Made by a program: the position numbers and the translations under genes
Shown: one piece after another, positions 34,619 to 44,100 of the stretch
How positions within the stretch are numbered: position 1 is the first letter of the stretch
How the letters are laid out: every line of letters starts with the position of its first letter
The notes under the pieces: model-generated
Seen by the model: only the letters and a program-made list of their open reading frames with translations
Told to the model about the DNA's origin: nothing
Databases searched by the model: none
DNA from: Fimbriiglobus sp.
Lineage (GTDB): Bacteria > Planctomycetota > Planctomycetia > Gemmatales > Gemmataceae
Direction: 5' to 3'
Length of the DNA stretch: 64,000 nucleotides
Assembly (NCBI GenBank): GCA_025351325.1
Contig: JANXWE010000061.1
Coordinates: forward strand, 1-64,000

Positions 34619-36498
34619 TTCACCACGCGGAGGGTAATCCCGGAAGGCTTTGCTTCCGAATAGTAGACCCGTTGGGTCGCTTTTTTGAAGTCCGATTCCT
34701 TCGCGGTTCCGATGTCGCAGAACGACTGCGGATTCCGATCGATGAACGGAAACCAACTGCTTTGCACTTGCACCATCACCCGGTGGCCGGTGCGGAACGA
34801 ATGCGATACATCCGGCATTGTGAATTTGATGACGGTGGTCTGACCCGGCACAAACGCCTCGGGTTTATCCAAGCCGTTGCGGTACTTACCCCGGAATGGT
34901 TCACCGCGCACAAGCTGCTGGTAGCCACCCAATTTCACGCCTTTTGGGTTCGGATCGAGGTCTGGGACATCGTCCGGGTAGACGTCGATCAACTTCACCA
35001 CCCAGTCGGAATCGGTGCCGGTGGTGCTCACGTGCAATTCCACTTCGAGCGGCCCAGCGACGTTGAGATCTTCCGTCTGCACGGGCAATTGGTACACGAT
35101 CACATCGGGGCGACGCCCGGCGAAGCGCTGGTCGGCCGTCATGTATTCTTGATCCATCCCGACGATGGTTTTTTCCACGTACGGCACCGGTTTGGCCGGG
35201 TCGGATACGTATTCGTCGAACGATTCTTTTTCGGCTTTCGTCAACGCCAACGCCCCATCCGCAGCGAAGTGCAACTTCACCCGTTCGGCTTCTTTCGGGG
35301 GCCACGTGTCGAATCGGCGCCAGCGGTTCGTGCCGGTTTCGAACACCAGTGCCGCCTTCGGCAAGGCGTCGACTTTCGCGTCTTTCAGGTGCTTCTCGAA
35401 GAATGGCAGTTCCACCTCGTTGCGGTAGTATTCCCCCGTCTTCGAATTGAATTTCACCGGCCCGAGTGCGGCGCCATCACCGTACCAACCGCCGTGAACC
35501 CAAGGCCCCATCACCAAAACATTCTGGGGGCTATCGGGGCTGGTTGCCGCGACACGTTGATAACAATTCAGGGTGCCGGCCAAGTCCTCGGCGTCGTACC
35601 AACCACCGACCGTCAGCACCGCCGGTTTGACGTTCTTGATGCTCGGTCGGAGGTTGCGGCTCTTACAAAAGTCGTCGTAATTGCCGTGTTTGACCGCATC
35701 GATCCAATACGGCGAACTCCCTTTGAGGTGTTTGGTATTGGCGTTGGAGAGCGGCCCCATGTCCAGGAAAAACTGATAGCCATCGGAAGTTCCAAAGTCG
35801 AAATCGGTCTGCCCGTGTTGCCGGTACATCTTCGGTGTCATCTTGTTGAAGACCGCCTCGAAACCGAAGTTGTGCGTCAGCAACAAGGCACCGTTGTGAC
35901 GCCAGTCGTCGCCGTCGAACATGTCGATCACCGGGGCTTGCGGACTGACTGCCTTAAGTGCCGGGTGCGCGTCGATCATGCCGCACGCGGCGTAAAAACC
36001 GGGGTACGAGATGCCCATGAGGCCGACCTTGCCGTTGTGGCCCGGCACTTTTTTCAGCAGCCATTCGATGGAATCGAACGCATCGCTACTTTCGTCGATC
36101 TCGTTCGGTTTGGACTTCGCGGAATTGTGGGGCCGCATGTCGACGAATTCGCCTTCCGACTTCATCCGCCCGCGCACGTCTTGGTTCACCAAGATGTAAC
36201 CCGCCTTGAGGTACGGCGTCATCCCACTCAGATGATCGGTGTGCGAATCCACGCCGTAGGGGCCGACGCCATACGGGGTGCGGTGCATCAGCAGCGGGAA
36301 GGTCTTTTGAGTTTCCTTCGGCACATACACCACCGTGAACAGCTTGACGCCGTCCCGCATCGGAATGCGGTATTCGTACTTCGTGTAGTCGGCGACCGTG
36401 TATTCTTTTGCCGGTTTCGGTTCCGGTTCGGGCTTCGGTTCTGCGGTAACAAACGCGGGGAGTAGGGTGAGTAGAAGAACCCAGTGGAGTCGACGCAT
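34615..36498 (-). CDS. Secreted CocE/NonD-family hydrolase (X-Pro dipeptidyl-peptidase S15-like)
   Basis: A 627-aa secreted alpha/beta hydrolase. The start at 36498 gives a good signal peptide (MRRLHWVLLLTLLPAFVTA). The serine nucleophile is in GLMGISYPGFYA, the acid in LTVGGWYDAEDL, and the histidine in GPWVHGGW, the triad arrangement of cocaine esterase and glutaryl acylase relatives. The C-terminal beta-jelly-roll (TDSDWVVKLIDVYPDD, GHRVMVQVQSSWFP) is also typical. Likely hydrolyses esters or amides outside the cytoplasm. It overlaps the GT87-like gene by 4 nt. Confidence 0.9.
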   Translation of the reverse strand: MRRLHWVLLLTLLPAFVTAEPKPEPEPKPAKEYTVADYTKYEYRIPMRDGVKLFTVVYVPKETQKTFPLLMHRTPYGVGPYGVDSHTDHLSGMTPYLKAGYILVNQDVRGRMKSEGEFVDMRPHNSAKSKPNEIDESSDAFDSIEWLLKKVPGHNGKVGLMGISYPGFYAACGMIDAHPALKAVSPQAPVIDMFDGDDWRHNGALLLTHNFGFEAVFNKMTPKMYRQHGQTDFDFGTSDGYQFFLDMGPLSNANTKHLKGSSPYWIDAVKHGNYDDFCKSRNLRPSIKNVKPAVLTVGGWYDAEDLAGTLNCYQRVAATSPDSPQNVLVMGPWVHGGWYGDGAALGPVKFNSKTGEYYRNEVELPFFEKHLKDAKVDALPKAALVFETGTNRWRRFDTWPPKEAERVKLHFAADGALALTKAEKESFDEYVSDPAKPVPYVEKTIVGMDQEYMTADQRFAGRRPDVIVYQLPVQTEDLNVAGPLEVELHVSTTGTDSDWVVKLIDVYPDDVPDLDPNPKGVKLGGYQQLVRGEPFRGKYRNGLDKPEAFVPGQTTVIKFTMPDVSHSFRTGHRVMVQVQSSWFPFIDRNPQSFCDIGTAKESDFKKATQRVYYSEAKPSGITLRVVK

Positions 36499-36599
36499 GG
36501 TGTTTATCTCGGCGGGCAATATTGCAAGAAGGAAGTGTATCAACTGGAAAAATGACGTGCAACAGTCGGTGAAATGAGAATCAGCTCAGCTTGCAAACT

Positions 36600-37214
36600 T
36601 CACGGAAGCAGCTCGGCGACCGGAAGCGATGCGACCACTTGACCATCCAGCATCAACGGGATGGAATCGGTTGCGGTGTAGTCTTGGCGATGGGTGTAGC
36701 AAGGTGTTTCGCCCGGCCCACTCGGCTGGGTGTAGACTTCAATTTGCGAATCGGGGAGGTTGATAATCCAATACTGTGGGATACCGGCACGCGCGTAGAT
36801 GGGGCCTTTGACACCCCGGTCGAGTTTCAGGGACGTATCGGCCACTTCGACGACAATTCCGCATTCTGCGGCGGACGGATGGCGGTGATCGAAAGTTCGA
36901 CGATCGCCGCGAACAACCGCCGCGTCCGGCTCCGGCTCGCTGACTTCGAGGGTGATCGGGAGTTGCATTCGTAAACGCCAGCCAGCCGAAACTACCTTGA
37001 GAAAATCTTCCGTCAAACGTTCCACTGTGGAGGCGTGGGGTGAATTTTGCATGGGTTTATTCACCAGGTATCCGTCGAGCAGCTCCACGCGGTCTGCGGT
37101 GGTCAGAATGTTGCTCTCGTTCATTTCGTGGTAGTCCGCCACGGACAGACGGAACAGAACGTCCGTGTTCAAAAGTGAAACCGAGTTGGAAAGTGCTGGG
37201 GCCATGGCGTTCAT
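36600..37214 (-). CDS. Uma2-family (DUF820) putative endonuclease
   Basis: A 204-aa protein with a PD-(D/E)xK nuclease-like fold of the Uma2 family. Recognisable phrases are DRVELLDGYLVNKPMQNSPHAST, EPEPDAAVVRGDR (the D..E-x-P-D-x-x-V core), and GIVVEVADTSLKLDRGVKGPIYARAGIPQYWIINL. The ATG at 37214 is strongly supported by AGGAGG 6 nt upstream. Members are abundant in cyanobacteria and planctomycetes and of uncertain function. It is 95 bp beyond ppdK on the same strand, separated by a terminator-like hairpin. Confidence 0.87.
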   Translation of the reverse strand: MNAMAPALSNSVSLLNTDVLFRLSVADYHEMNESNILTTADRVELLDGYLVNKPMQNSPHASTVERLTEDFLKVVSAGWRLRMQLPITLEVSEPEPDAAVVRGDRRTFDHRHPSAAECGIVVEVADTSLKLDRGVKGPIYARAGIPQYWIINLPDSQIEVYTQPSGPGETPCYTHRQDYTATDSIPLMLDGQVVASLPVAELLP

Positions 37215-37257
37215 ATAAAACCTCCTATCCAATCAATACCAAATTCACCACTGACAA

Positions 37258-37288
37258 GCAAACCGGAGGTCGAACACCTCCGGTTTGC
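37258..37288 (-). terminator. Strong hairpin between ppdK and Uma2 genes
   Basis: Perfect 13-bp inverted repeat GCAAACCGGAGGT / ACCTCCGGTTTGC with a 5-nt loop, 21 nt after the ppdK stop codon. It lacks a strong U-run on the minus strand, so it is either a terminator of weaker type or an mRNA-end stabiliser. One arm contains GGAGGT and the other ACCTCC, the Shine-Dalgarno and its complement. Confidence 0.6.
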
Positions 37289-37309
37289 AGAGACGAATCC
37301 GAGAACCAA

Positions 37310-39979
37310 TTACTTATTACCGGCGGCCTTCTCCCCCAGAGCTGCTTGCGCGGCCGCCAGACGAGCGATCGGCACCCGGAATGGGCTGCAGCTCACGTAG
37401 TCCATGCCGACGGTGTGGCAGAAGAAGACCGAATCGGGATCGCCGCCGTGCTCGCCGCAAATGCCGATCTTCAAGTGTTGCTTGTGTTTGGCCGTCCGAC
37501 TCGCGCGGCCCTTCTGAATGCCAATCTTGATGAGTTCACCGACGCCATTCACATCCAGCGATTGGAACGGATCGACCGGCAACACTTTGTGCGCCAAGTA
37601 CGTCGGCATGAACCCCTTGATGTCGTCGCGGCTGAAGCCGAACGTCATTTGGGTGAGGTCGTTCGTACCGAAGCTGAAGAACTCGGCTTCCTCGGCAATC
37701 TTATCGGCGATGATGCACGCCCGGGGCAGTTCGATCATCGTGCCGATTTGATACTCGACCTTGACGCCGTGCTTGGCAAAGGCGGCGTCAATGATGTCGA
37801 TGGCCCGCTTCTTGAGGATCACCAGTTCTTCGACGATGCCGACGAGCGGGATCATGATTTCGGGGAGCACTTTCTTCCCCTTCTTCTGCACTTCGATGGC
37901 CGCTTCGATGATCGCTCGCACTTGCATGTCGCCGATTTCGGGGAACACCAGGGGCAACCGGCAACCGCGGAAACCCATCATCGGATTCATTTCGTGCAGT
38001 TCATCCACGCGCTCGAAGATCTTCTCGACGCTGACGCCGATCTGCTTGGCGACGGCTTCTGCACCGGCGTGGTTGTCCTTCTGGGGCAGGAACTCGTGCA
38101 GCGGCGGATCGAGCAGACGGATGGTCACGGGATAGCCGTCCATCGCCTCGAAAATCCCCACGAAGTCGGCCTTCTGGAACGGTTCGATCTTGGCGAGGGC
38201 CTTCTTCCGACCTTCGACATTCTCAGCCAAGATCATCTCGCGCACGGCGGCGATGCGGTCGTCGCCGAAGAACATGTGCTCGGTGCGGCAAAGACCGATA
38301 CCTTGGGCGCCGAACTCACGGGCCTTGACTGCGTCCGCCGGGCTATCCGCGTTGGTGCGGATCTTGAGCGTGCGGCACTTGTCGGCCCAGGTCATCAACG
38401 TTTCGAAGTCGCCGGTCATGCTCGGGGCGATAGTTTCGACTTTGCCAATCATCACGTCGCCGGTGGTGCCGTTGATTGTGATGAAGTCGCCGGCCTTCAC
38501 GATGTGCCCAGCAATACTCACTGTCTGTGCGGCTTCGTCGATCTTCACCGCTTCGCAACCCACTACACAAGGTTTGCCCCAACCACGGGCCACCACGGCC
38601 GCGTGGCTCGCTTTGCCGCCGGTGCTGGTGAGAATGCCCTTGGCCAAGTGCATTCCGGCCACGTCTTCGGGGCTGGTTTCTTTCCGCACCAGCATCAATG
38701 GCTTGCCGGGGTACTTGGCCGCAAATTCCACCGCCGCTTCCGCAGACAGCACGACCTGGCCCGATGCCCCGCCGGGGCTGGCGGCGATGCCTTGGGCCAC
38801 GGACTTAACCTTGGACTTCGGATCGAGTTGCGGCTGCAACAGGTGATCCAACGAGTCCGGTGGCACCCGCTTCACGGCCGCTTCCTGGCTGATTTTGCCT
38901 TCTTTCGACATCTCGACGGCGATCCGCACGGCTGCGGTACCCGTCCGCTTACCGCTACGTGTTTGGAGCATGTACAACGTGCCGTCTTGAACGGTGAATT
39001 CGATGTCCTGCATCTCTTTGTAATGCACTTCGAGCTTCTCGCGGATCTCCATGAGTTGCTTGTAGACGCGCGGCATTTCGTCGTTCAATTTCGCAATCGG
39101 CTCTGGCGTGCGGATACCGGCCACCACGTCTTCGCCCTGGGCGTTGATGAGGTAATCGCCGTAGAAGATGTTCTCGCCGGTGTTCGGATCGCGTGTGAAC
39201 GCCACGCCGGTACCCGACCCTTCGCCCATGTTGCCGAAGACCATCGCCTGCACGTTCACGGCCGTGCCTTTGAGGCCGGTGATCCGTTCGATGCGTCGGT
39301 ACTCGATGGCCTTGTTGCCGTTCCACGAATTGAACACGGCGTTGATCGACAGCATGAGCTGCTGCTTCGGATCTTGTGGGAACTCCGAGCCGACGTGCTT
39401 CTTGTAAACGACTTTGTACCGCTTCACCAACTCCTTGAGGTCATCGGCGCTCAGGTCGGTGTCGAGCTTGACTTTCTTTTCCGCTTTCAACGCGTGAATT
39501 TCGTGTTCGAACGCTTCGTGCTCGCAACCCATGGCCGTGCTGCCGAACATGTCGATGAGTCGGCGGTAGCTGTCGTACGCGAAGCGCGGGTTGCCCGTCT
39601 TCTTGGCCAGCCCTTCGACGCTGGCGTCGGTCAGACCGAGGTTGAGAATGGTGTTCATCATCCCGGGCATCGACAGGGCGGCCCCGGAGCGGACGCTGAC
39701 GAGCAATGGGTCGGTATTGTCGCCGAACTTCTTGCCGAAGTTGGCTTCGACCTTCTTCATCGCCGCATCGATCTCGGGCACGGCCGCGTCGGGCAGTTTC
39801 TTGCCCTGTTCGAGGTAGGCCGCGCAAACTTCCGTGGTGATCGTGAACCCGGGGGGCACCGGGATACCGATTTTGCACATCTCGGCGAGGTTGGCCCCCT
39901 TACCGCCTAGGAGTTCTTTCATCTTGCCGTCGCCGTCCGCCGTGCTGCCACCGAAGAAATAAACGTGCTGGGTACTCAT
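37310..39979 (-). CDS. ppdK: Pyruvate, phosphate dikinase
   Basis: An 889-aa cytoplasmic enzyme interconverting pyruvate + ATP + phosphate and phosphoenolpyruvate + AMP + pyrophosphate. The N-terminal ATP-grasp part (LLGGKGANLAEM, VSVRSGAALSMPGMMNTIL), the swinging phosphohistidine domain with H459 in TSTGGKASHAAVVARGWGKP, and the C-terminal PEP/pyruvate barrel (FGTNDLTQMTFGFSRDD, GICGEHGGDPDSV with the catalytic Cys) are all there at full length. It provides reversible glycolysis/gluconeogenesis. Transcribed alone, divergent from the gluQRS gene, with a 179-bp shared upstream gap in which I recognised no clear promoter. Confidence 0.97.
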   Translation of the reverse strand: MSTQHVYFFGGSTADGDGKMKELLGGKGANLAEMCKIGIPVPPGFTITTEVCAAYLEQGKKLPDAAVPEIDAAMKKVEANFGKKFGDNTDPLLVSVRSGAALSMPGMMNTILNLGLTDASVEGLAKKTGNPRFAYDSYRRLIDMFGSTAMGCEHEAFEHEIHALKAEKKVKLDTDLSADDLKELVKRYKVVYKKHVGSEFPQDPKQQLMLSINAVFNSWNGNKAIEYRRIERITGLKGTAVNVQAMVFGNMGEGSGTGVAFTRDPNTGENIFYGDYLINAQGEDVVAGIRTPEPIAKLNDEMPRVYKQLMEIREKLEVHYKEMQDIEFTVQDGTLYMLQTRSGKRTGTAAVRIAVEMSKEGKISQEAAVKRVPPDSLDHLLQPQLDPKSKVKSVAQGIAASPGGASGQVVLSAEAAVEFAAKYPGKPLMLVRKETSPEDVAGMHLAKGILTSTGGKASHAAVVARGWGKPCVVGCEAVKIDEAAQTVSIAGHIVKAGDFITINGTTGDVMIGKVETIAPSMTGDFETLMTWADKCRTLKIRTNADSPADAVKAREFGAQGIGLCRTEHMFFGDDRIAAVREMILAENVEGRKKALAKIEPFQKADFVGIFEAMDGYPVTIRLLDPPLHEFLPQKDNHAGAEAVAKQIGVSVEKIFERVDELHEMNPMMGFRGCRLPLVFPEIGDMQVRAIIEAAIEVQKKGKKVLPEIMIPLVGIVEELVILKKRAIDIIDAAFAKHGVKVEYQIGTMIELPRACIIADKIAEEAEFFSFGTNDLTQMTFGFSRDDIKGFMPTYLAHKVLPVDPFQSLDVNGVGELIKIGIQKGRASRTAKHKQHLKIGICGEHGGDPDSVFFCHTVGMDYVSCSPFRVPIARLAAAQAALGEKAAGNK

Positions 39980-40158
39980 CGAACAGAATCTCGCTGAAAA
40001 GGGGATGGATCATCGCGCGGTGCCGAACGACCGACGACAGACTTCGACGCTGTTTTACGGATGCGGCAACCGATAGGCAAACGGGGATCAGGTGGCAGAA
40101 TTCCACGGACGACTTACAACAGCACCCTGTCTGCAAGAATCCTAAGGTCGATTTGCCC

Positions 40159-41112
40159 ATGACTCGCATTCGCGGCCGCCTGGCCCCATCCCCGACCGGA
40201 TCGCAGCATGTCGGCAACGCCCGGACGTATTTGCTGGCGTGGCTCTCGGCCCGTTCACAAGGTGGCGAAATCCTGCTGCGGATGGAAGACATCGACGTCT
40301 GGCGGAACAAGCCCGACGCGGCGGCACAAGCCCTCGATGACCTCCGTTGGCTCGGGTTGGATTGGGACGGTGAAACCGTGGTGCAATCGACGCAGTTGCC
40401 GGCGCACGAAGCCGCACTCGCGGAGTTGCAACGGCAAGAACTCGTCTACCCCTGCACTTGTAGCCGCACCGACATTGCAACCGCCGCCAGTGCCCCGCAC
40501 GCTGAACACGAGGGGCCGACCTATCCCGGAACGTGCGCCCATCGCAAAGTGGCCGACGCCGCGACATTAGACAAACCGTTTTCCTGGCGATTCCGAGCGA
40601 CACACACTCCGGCCTATTTCGACGTGTACCAAGGGCTCATGGAACTGGATTTGAAGACATTGGGAGGCGATTTCGTCGTCTGGCGCTCGGCAAAAGTACC
40701 CGCGTACCAACTCGCCGTGGTCGTCGATGATGCAGCGGCCGGGATCACCGAAGTGATCCGCGGCGACGACTTGGTGCCGTCGACGCCCCGCCAATTGCTC
40801 ATCTACGAAGCGCTCGATTTGACGCCCCCACGCTTCGCCCACGTGCCGCTGGTGGTCGGGGAAAACGGCCAACGGCTCGCCAAGCGCCACGGCGACACCC
40901 GATTGTCGTCGCTGCGGGAATCCGGCGTCAAAGCCGAGCAACTGCTCGGGTTGCTCGCGTGGAGTTGCGGTTGGCTACCGAAACCGGAACCGATCACCCT
41001 AGCGAAGTTGCTGCCCCTGTTCGACTGGGAATCGATTCCAAAAGAGCCATTCGTACTCAAACTGGAAATGATCGAGAAATGGACGGGAATCGTCGTTCGC
41101 GGGAACAACTGA
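40159..41112 (+). CDS. gluQ: Glutamyl-Q tRNA(Asp) synthetase
   Basis: A 317-aa truncated glutamyl-tRNA synthetase paralogue that activates glutamate and attaches it to the queuosine base at position 34 of tRNA(Asp). Visible are the class I HIGH-like region (LAPSPTGSQHVGNARTYLLAW), the zinc site (YPCTCSRTDI..YPGTCAHR), and the KMSKS-like LAKRHGDTRLSSL. There is no anticodon-binding domain, which distinguishes it from GltX. The ATG at 40159 is preferred over the TTG at 40153. It converges on the large secreted protein gene with a 10-nt gap. Confidence 0.93.
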   Translation: MTRIRGRLAPSPTGSQHVGNARTYLLAWLSARSQGGEILLRMEDIDVWRNKPDAAAQALDDLRWLGLDWDGETVVQSTQLPAHEAALAELQRQELVYPCTCSRTDIATAASAPHAEHEGPTYPGTCAHRKVADAATLDKPFSWRFRATHTPAYFDVYQGLMELDLKTLGGDFVVWRSAKVPAYQLAVVVDDAAAGITEVIRGDDLVPSTPRQLLIYEALDLTPPRFAHVPLVVGENGQRLAKRHGDTRLSSLRESGVKAEQLLGLLAWSCGWLPKPEPITLAKLLPLFDWESIPKEPFVLKLEMIEKWTGIVVRGNN

Positions 41113-41122
41113 AGCCGCCACA

Positions 41123-44100
41123 TCACTTCGCCTGTTTTCCAGCAAGCGTCGTGATGTCTTTTTCGGACAGGGCACGCTTGTAGATGCGAATTTCGTCGAA
41201 CGACCCGAGGAACGATTTGCCCGGCAGGTGGTTGCTGACTCCCAGCGAGAACGTGTCGCAGCCGCCGTTGGCGGGGCCGGTGCCGGTTGCAGCAACGGTG
41301 CCATCGACGAACAACTGCATGGCACGTTTGCCGCCGGTTTCATCCCAGCTGAAGGCGACGTGGTGCCATTTGCCGTCGTCCAATCGCGGGCCTTTGGAGG
41401 CGGTGGTGCCCCACCCGCCTAAATCGATAAGCGGTTGGCCGTCGGCGAGCCAGAGGCCGAAGGTGCCTTGCAGAATCGGTTGTGTGGCTTGTTTGGTACG
41501 CAGCCAAAAGGCCATGGTGAAGTCACCCGCGATTTTCGCGCCGGGCAGATCCACGCGGATGCCGGGTTCGGCGAACTCCATCGCACCACCACGAACGCCA
41601 TCGGCTGGCAGCCAGCGCGGGATGGGTGGATTCATGAAAACCTCGAACGGGGCGTGCGCGGTGCCGACGCTGTCGTGGATCGTCCGGCCGTGGGCTTCGT
41701 CGAGCAGATACGCGGCGACGAGGCCATCGGTCATCGATGGGACGCTGCCGACGGTGGCGGCCCCGGCGGTGCCATCACCGCGGTAATCGGCGGTCGGTTT
41801 CAACTCGATTTTGCACGGGCCATTCTTCACGTCGACCGTGACATTGGCGGTCAGGGCGGCGGCGGGAATGGTGACTTCCCCGGCAGTCATCACAGCATCG
41901 GTGCCAGTCTGGCGGAAGCGGACGGTCATCGGTGTTGACTGCGGTTTGTCGAGTGTGAACCGAACCGCCGTTTTGTCCGCAATCACGCCGACAACGGGGC
42001 CGACGGACGAAGTATCGGAGTGGAGGTAACCAGTGGGTACGCGCTGCCAGGCTTTGGTGTTGCTGGCCCATGAGAACGCGAACTCCGGCTTGGCGAGGCC
42101 GGGCGAAGCGTACTCGATTTTCAGGTCGTAACTCTGGCCCGCGATGAGGCGGACGGGGGCAGATTCAAAGCGATTGTCGTCGGCGACGAGTACACCGTTG
42201 AGCCAGACGCGCGCAGAACCGGCACCCGCCTTCCACCACTGCGCCTGGATGAAAGAGGCGTCTGTTGTGCAATTGTAAATGCGGAACCAATAATCCTCGC
42301 TCAACGGCGCGACGAGTCGCCCGGTCCAGCGGACGCCGAAAGGCTCGGTAACAGCAATTCCCTTACACGGGCCAGCCGCCCAACTTGCGACACGTTTGTC
42401 TCCGGCACCGCTCGTGAACCAGAGTCGCGTATCAACCCGGCTGATGACGGGGGCGCCGGCGAAATCCTTGCCGCGGTAGTACGCCGCCGCCAGCCCTTTG
42501 CCGTCCGACACGGCGGTGGGCGGCGCTTGCTTCAGTTCGATTTTGCCCGACGCGCGAACCCAATTGTCCCAGCCGCGCACGTGAAACGCCGCAGTACGCC
42601 CAGCCGCGCGGGGCAGCCAGAGCACCGAGCCATCGGCCAGTTCGCCCAGCGAACCGGCGCACTCCCAATCGTCGCCCGCGAACAGGCCGCTGAGGCCGCG
42701 CCCGGCCGGCTCGTAGGCCCAGTCCGGCAAGTCCTTGGCGTGGCGGTCGAGGAACCACCCGGCGTACAGCCCGTCTTCGGTCCACGCCACCGCACCGTAG
42801 TGGTTCCGGTTGCTCGCGATGATGCAGCCGTGCGCGACGCCGGGGAAATATCCGGGGTGCCGCATCACCGCGCCGTCGGTCAGGCCGGGCGATTTTTGCT
42901 TCGAGACCGTCCACGCCGTTCCATCGGGCATCGCCCGCAACAGACACGACGTGCCGATGGTATCTTCGGGCCAAACGAGGCCGTGGCGGTCGGTCAGGCC
43001 GCCGATTTCCCCGCGCACCGCGATCGACAGACCGCCACGGGCATCGCAGCGAACCGCGACCGCGCCGACCTCGGTGCCGCGCAAATCGTCGGGCAACTGC
43101 GCCCGCGAAAGTTCGAGTTTGCTCCAGTCCCAGACCGGCGTTGCAGTACCCGCCTTAGCGAGGTTGGGGAGCTTCGCATACGCCGACCCTTTGAAGTCGA
43201 ACAGCAGCCAGCGTTTACCCGTGTAACAGTAGTTTTGCGCGCCGTTGAACCCGACATACACGTTGAGCTGGTCGTCGAATGCACAGTATCGTCCGTGCAT
43301 CAACGCGGCCGCTTTGTGGAAACGGAACTCCTCGGCGTCGATCGTGCCATTCCCGTTCGTATCCGACCACGTGAACGCATCGCTGCCCGCGTCGTCGTAG
43401 GTCAGCCCGGCCTTCGTCATCGCCGCGTTGATGGCCGCGTTCTTGAAGCTTTTGGCATCCCAGCGTTTGTGCGATGCCAACGCCACCGGTACCAATTTTC
43501 CCGCTGCAACATCGACCCGGAGAACTGCTGCCGGACTTTCGTGAACGAGGCACGTACCGCCCGGTCGGTGCCGCACCCGCCACACCGGGAAGTCGCTCGA
43601 TGTCGGGAATAGCCCATCACCGAAGCCAATTTCGGGCATCGAATACGTGTGCGTGATGTTCACTTTGCCGTTCTTCAAATCGAGCGCCGCCACCGCCATC
43701 GTCGTGTAACTGGCGTTGTACCAAAGCTCGTCCGGGGTCGCGGCGTCCACGCTCGTCACGGCGAAGAACGGTGTGCCACCGAGCCATACTTTGGTCACTG
43801 CACCCTTCGCGTTCACGTGGACGATACGACGCAAATGGTCGCTCTCCACGACGTAAAAACCGCCCGCGCCATCGCATCGCAAGTGCGATACATCACGGAA
43901 GTCGGTCGCCACATACGCGCCGTCCAGCCGACCGCCGAGCCGACCGAATGTGCCGATTAATTTTCCATCGAACGAGTACCGCAACACCCGTTGGTCGGCA
44001 CCCCCTTCCACGACGAAAAATTCCTGGCTCTTGGGGTCGAAGTCGAACGTCACCGGGGCCGTCAGCACACCTTTGCCGAGGATTTTCGCGACGGTTCCGT

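Noticed and set aside
34420-36465. 681-aa open frame on the plus strand
   Set aside because: Antisense of the CocE-like hydrolase with intact triad; composition (His, Arg, Val) typical of codon-shadow frames.
37040-39910. 956-aa open frame on the plus strand
   Set aside because: Exact antisense of ppdK in a GC-rich gene; sequence is His/Arg-rich and repetitive with no recognisable domain.
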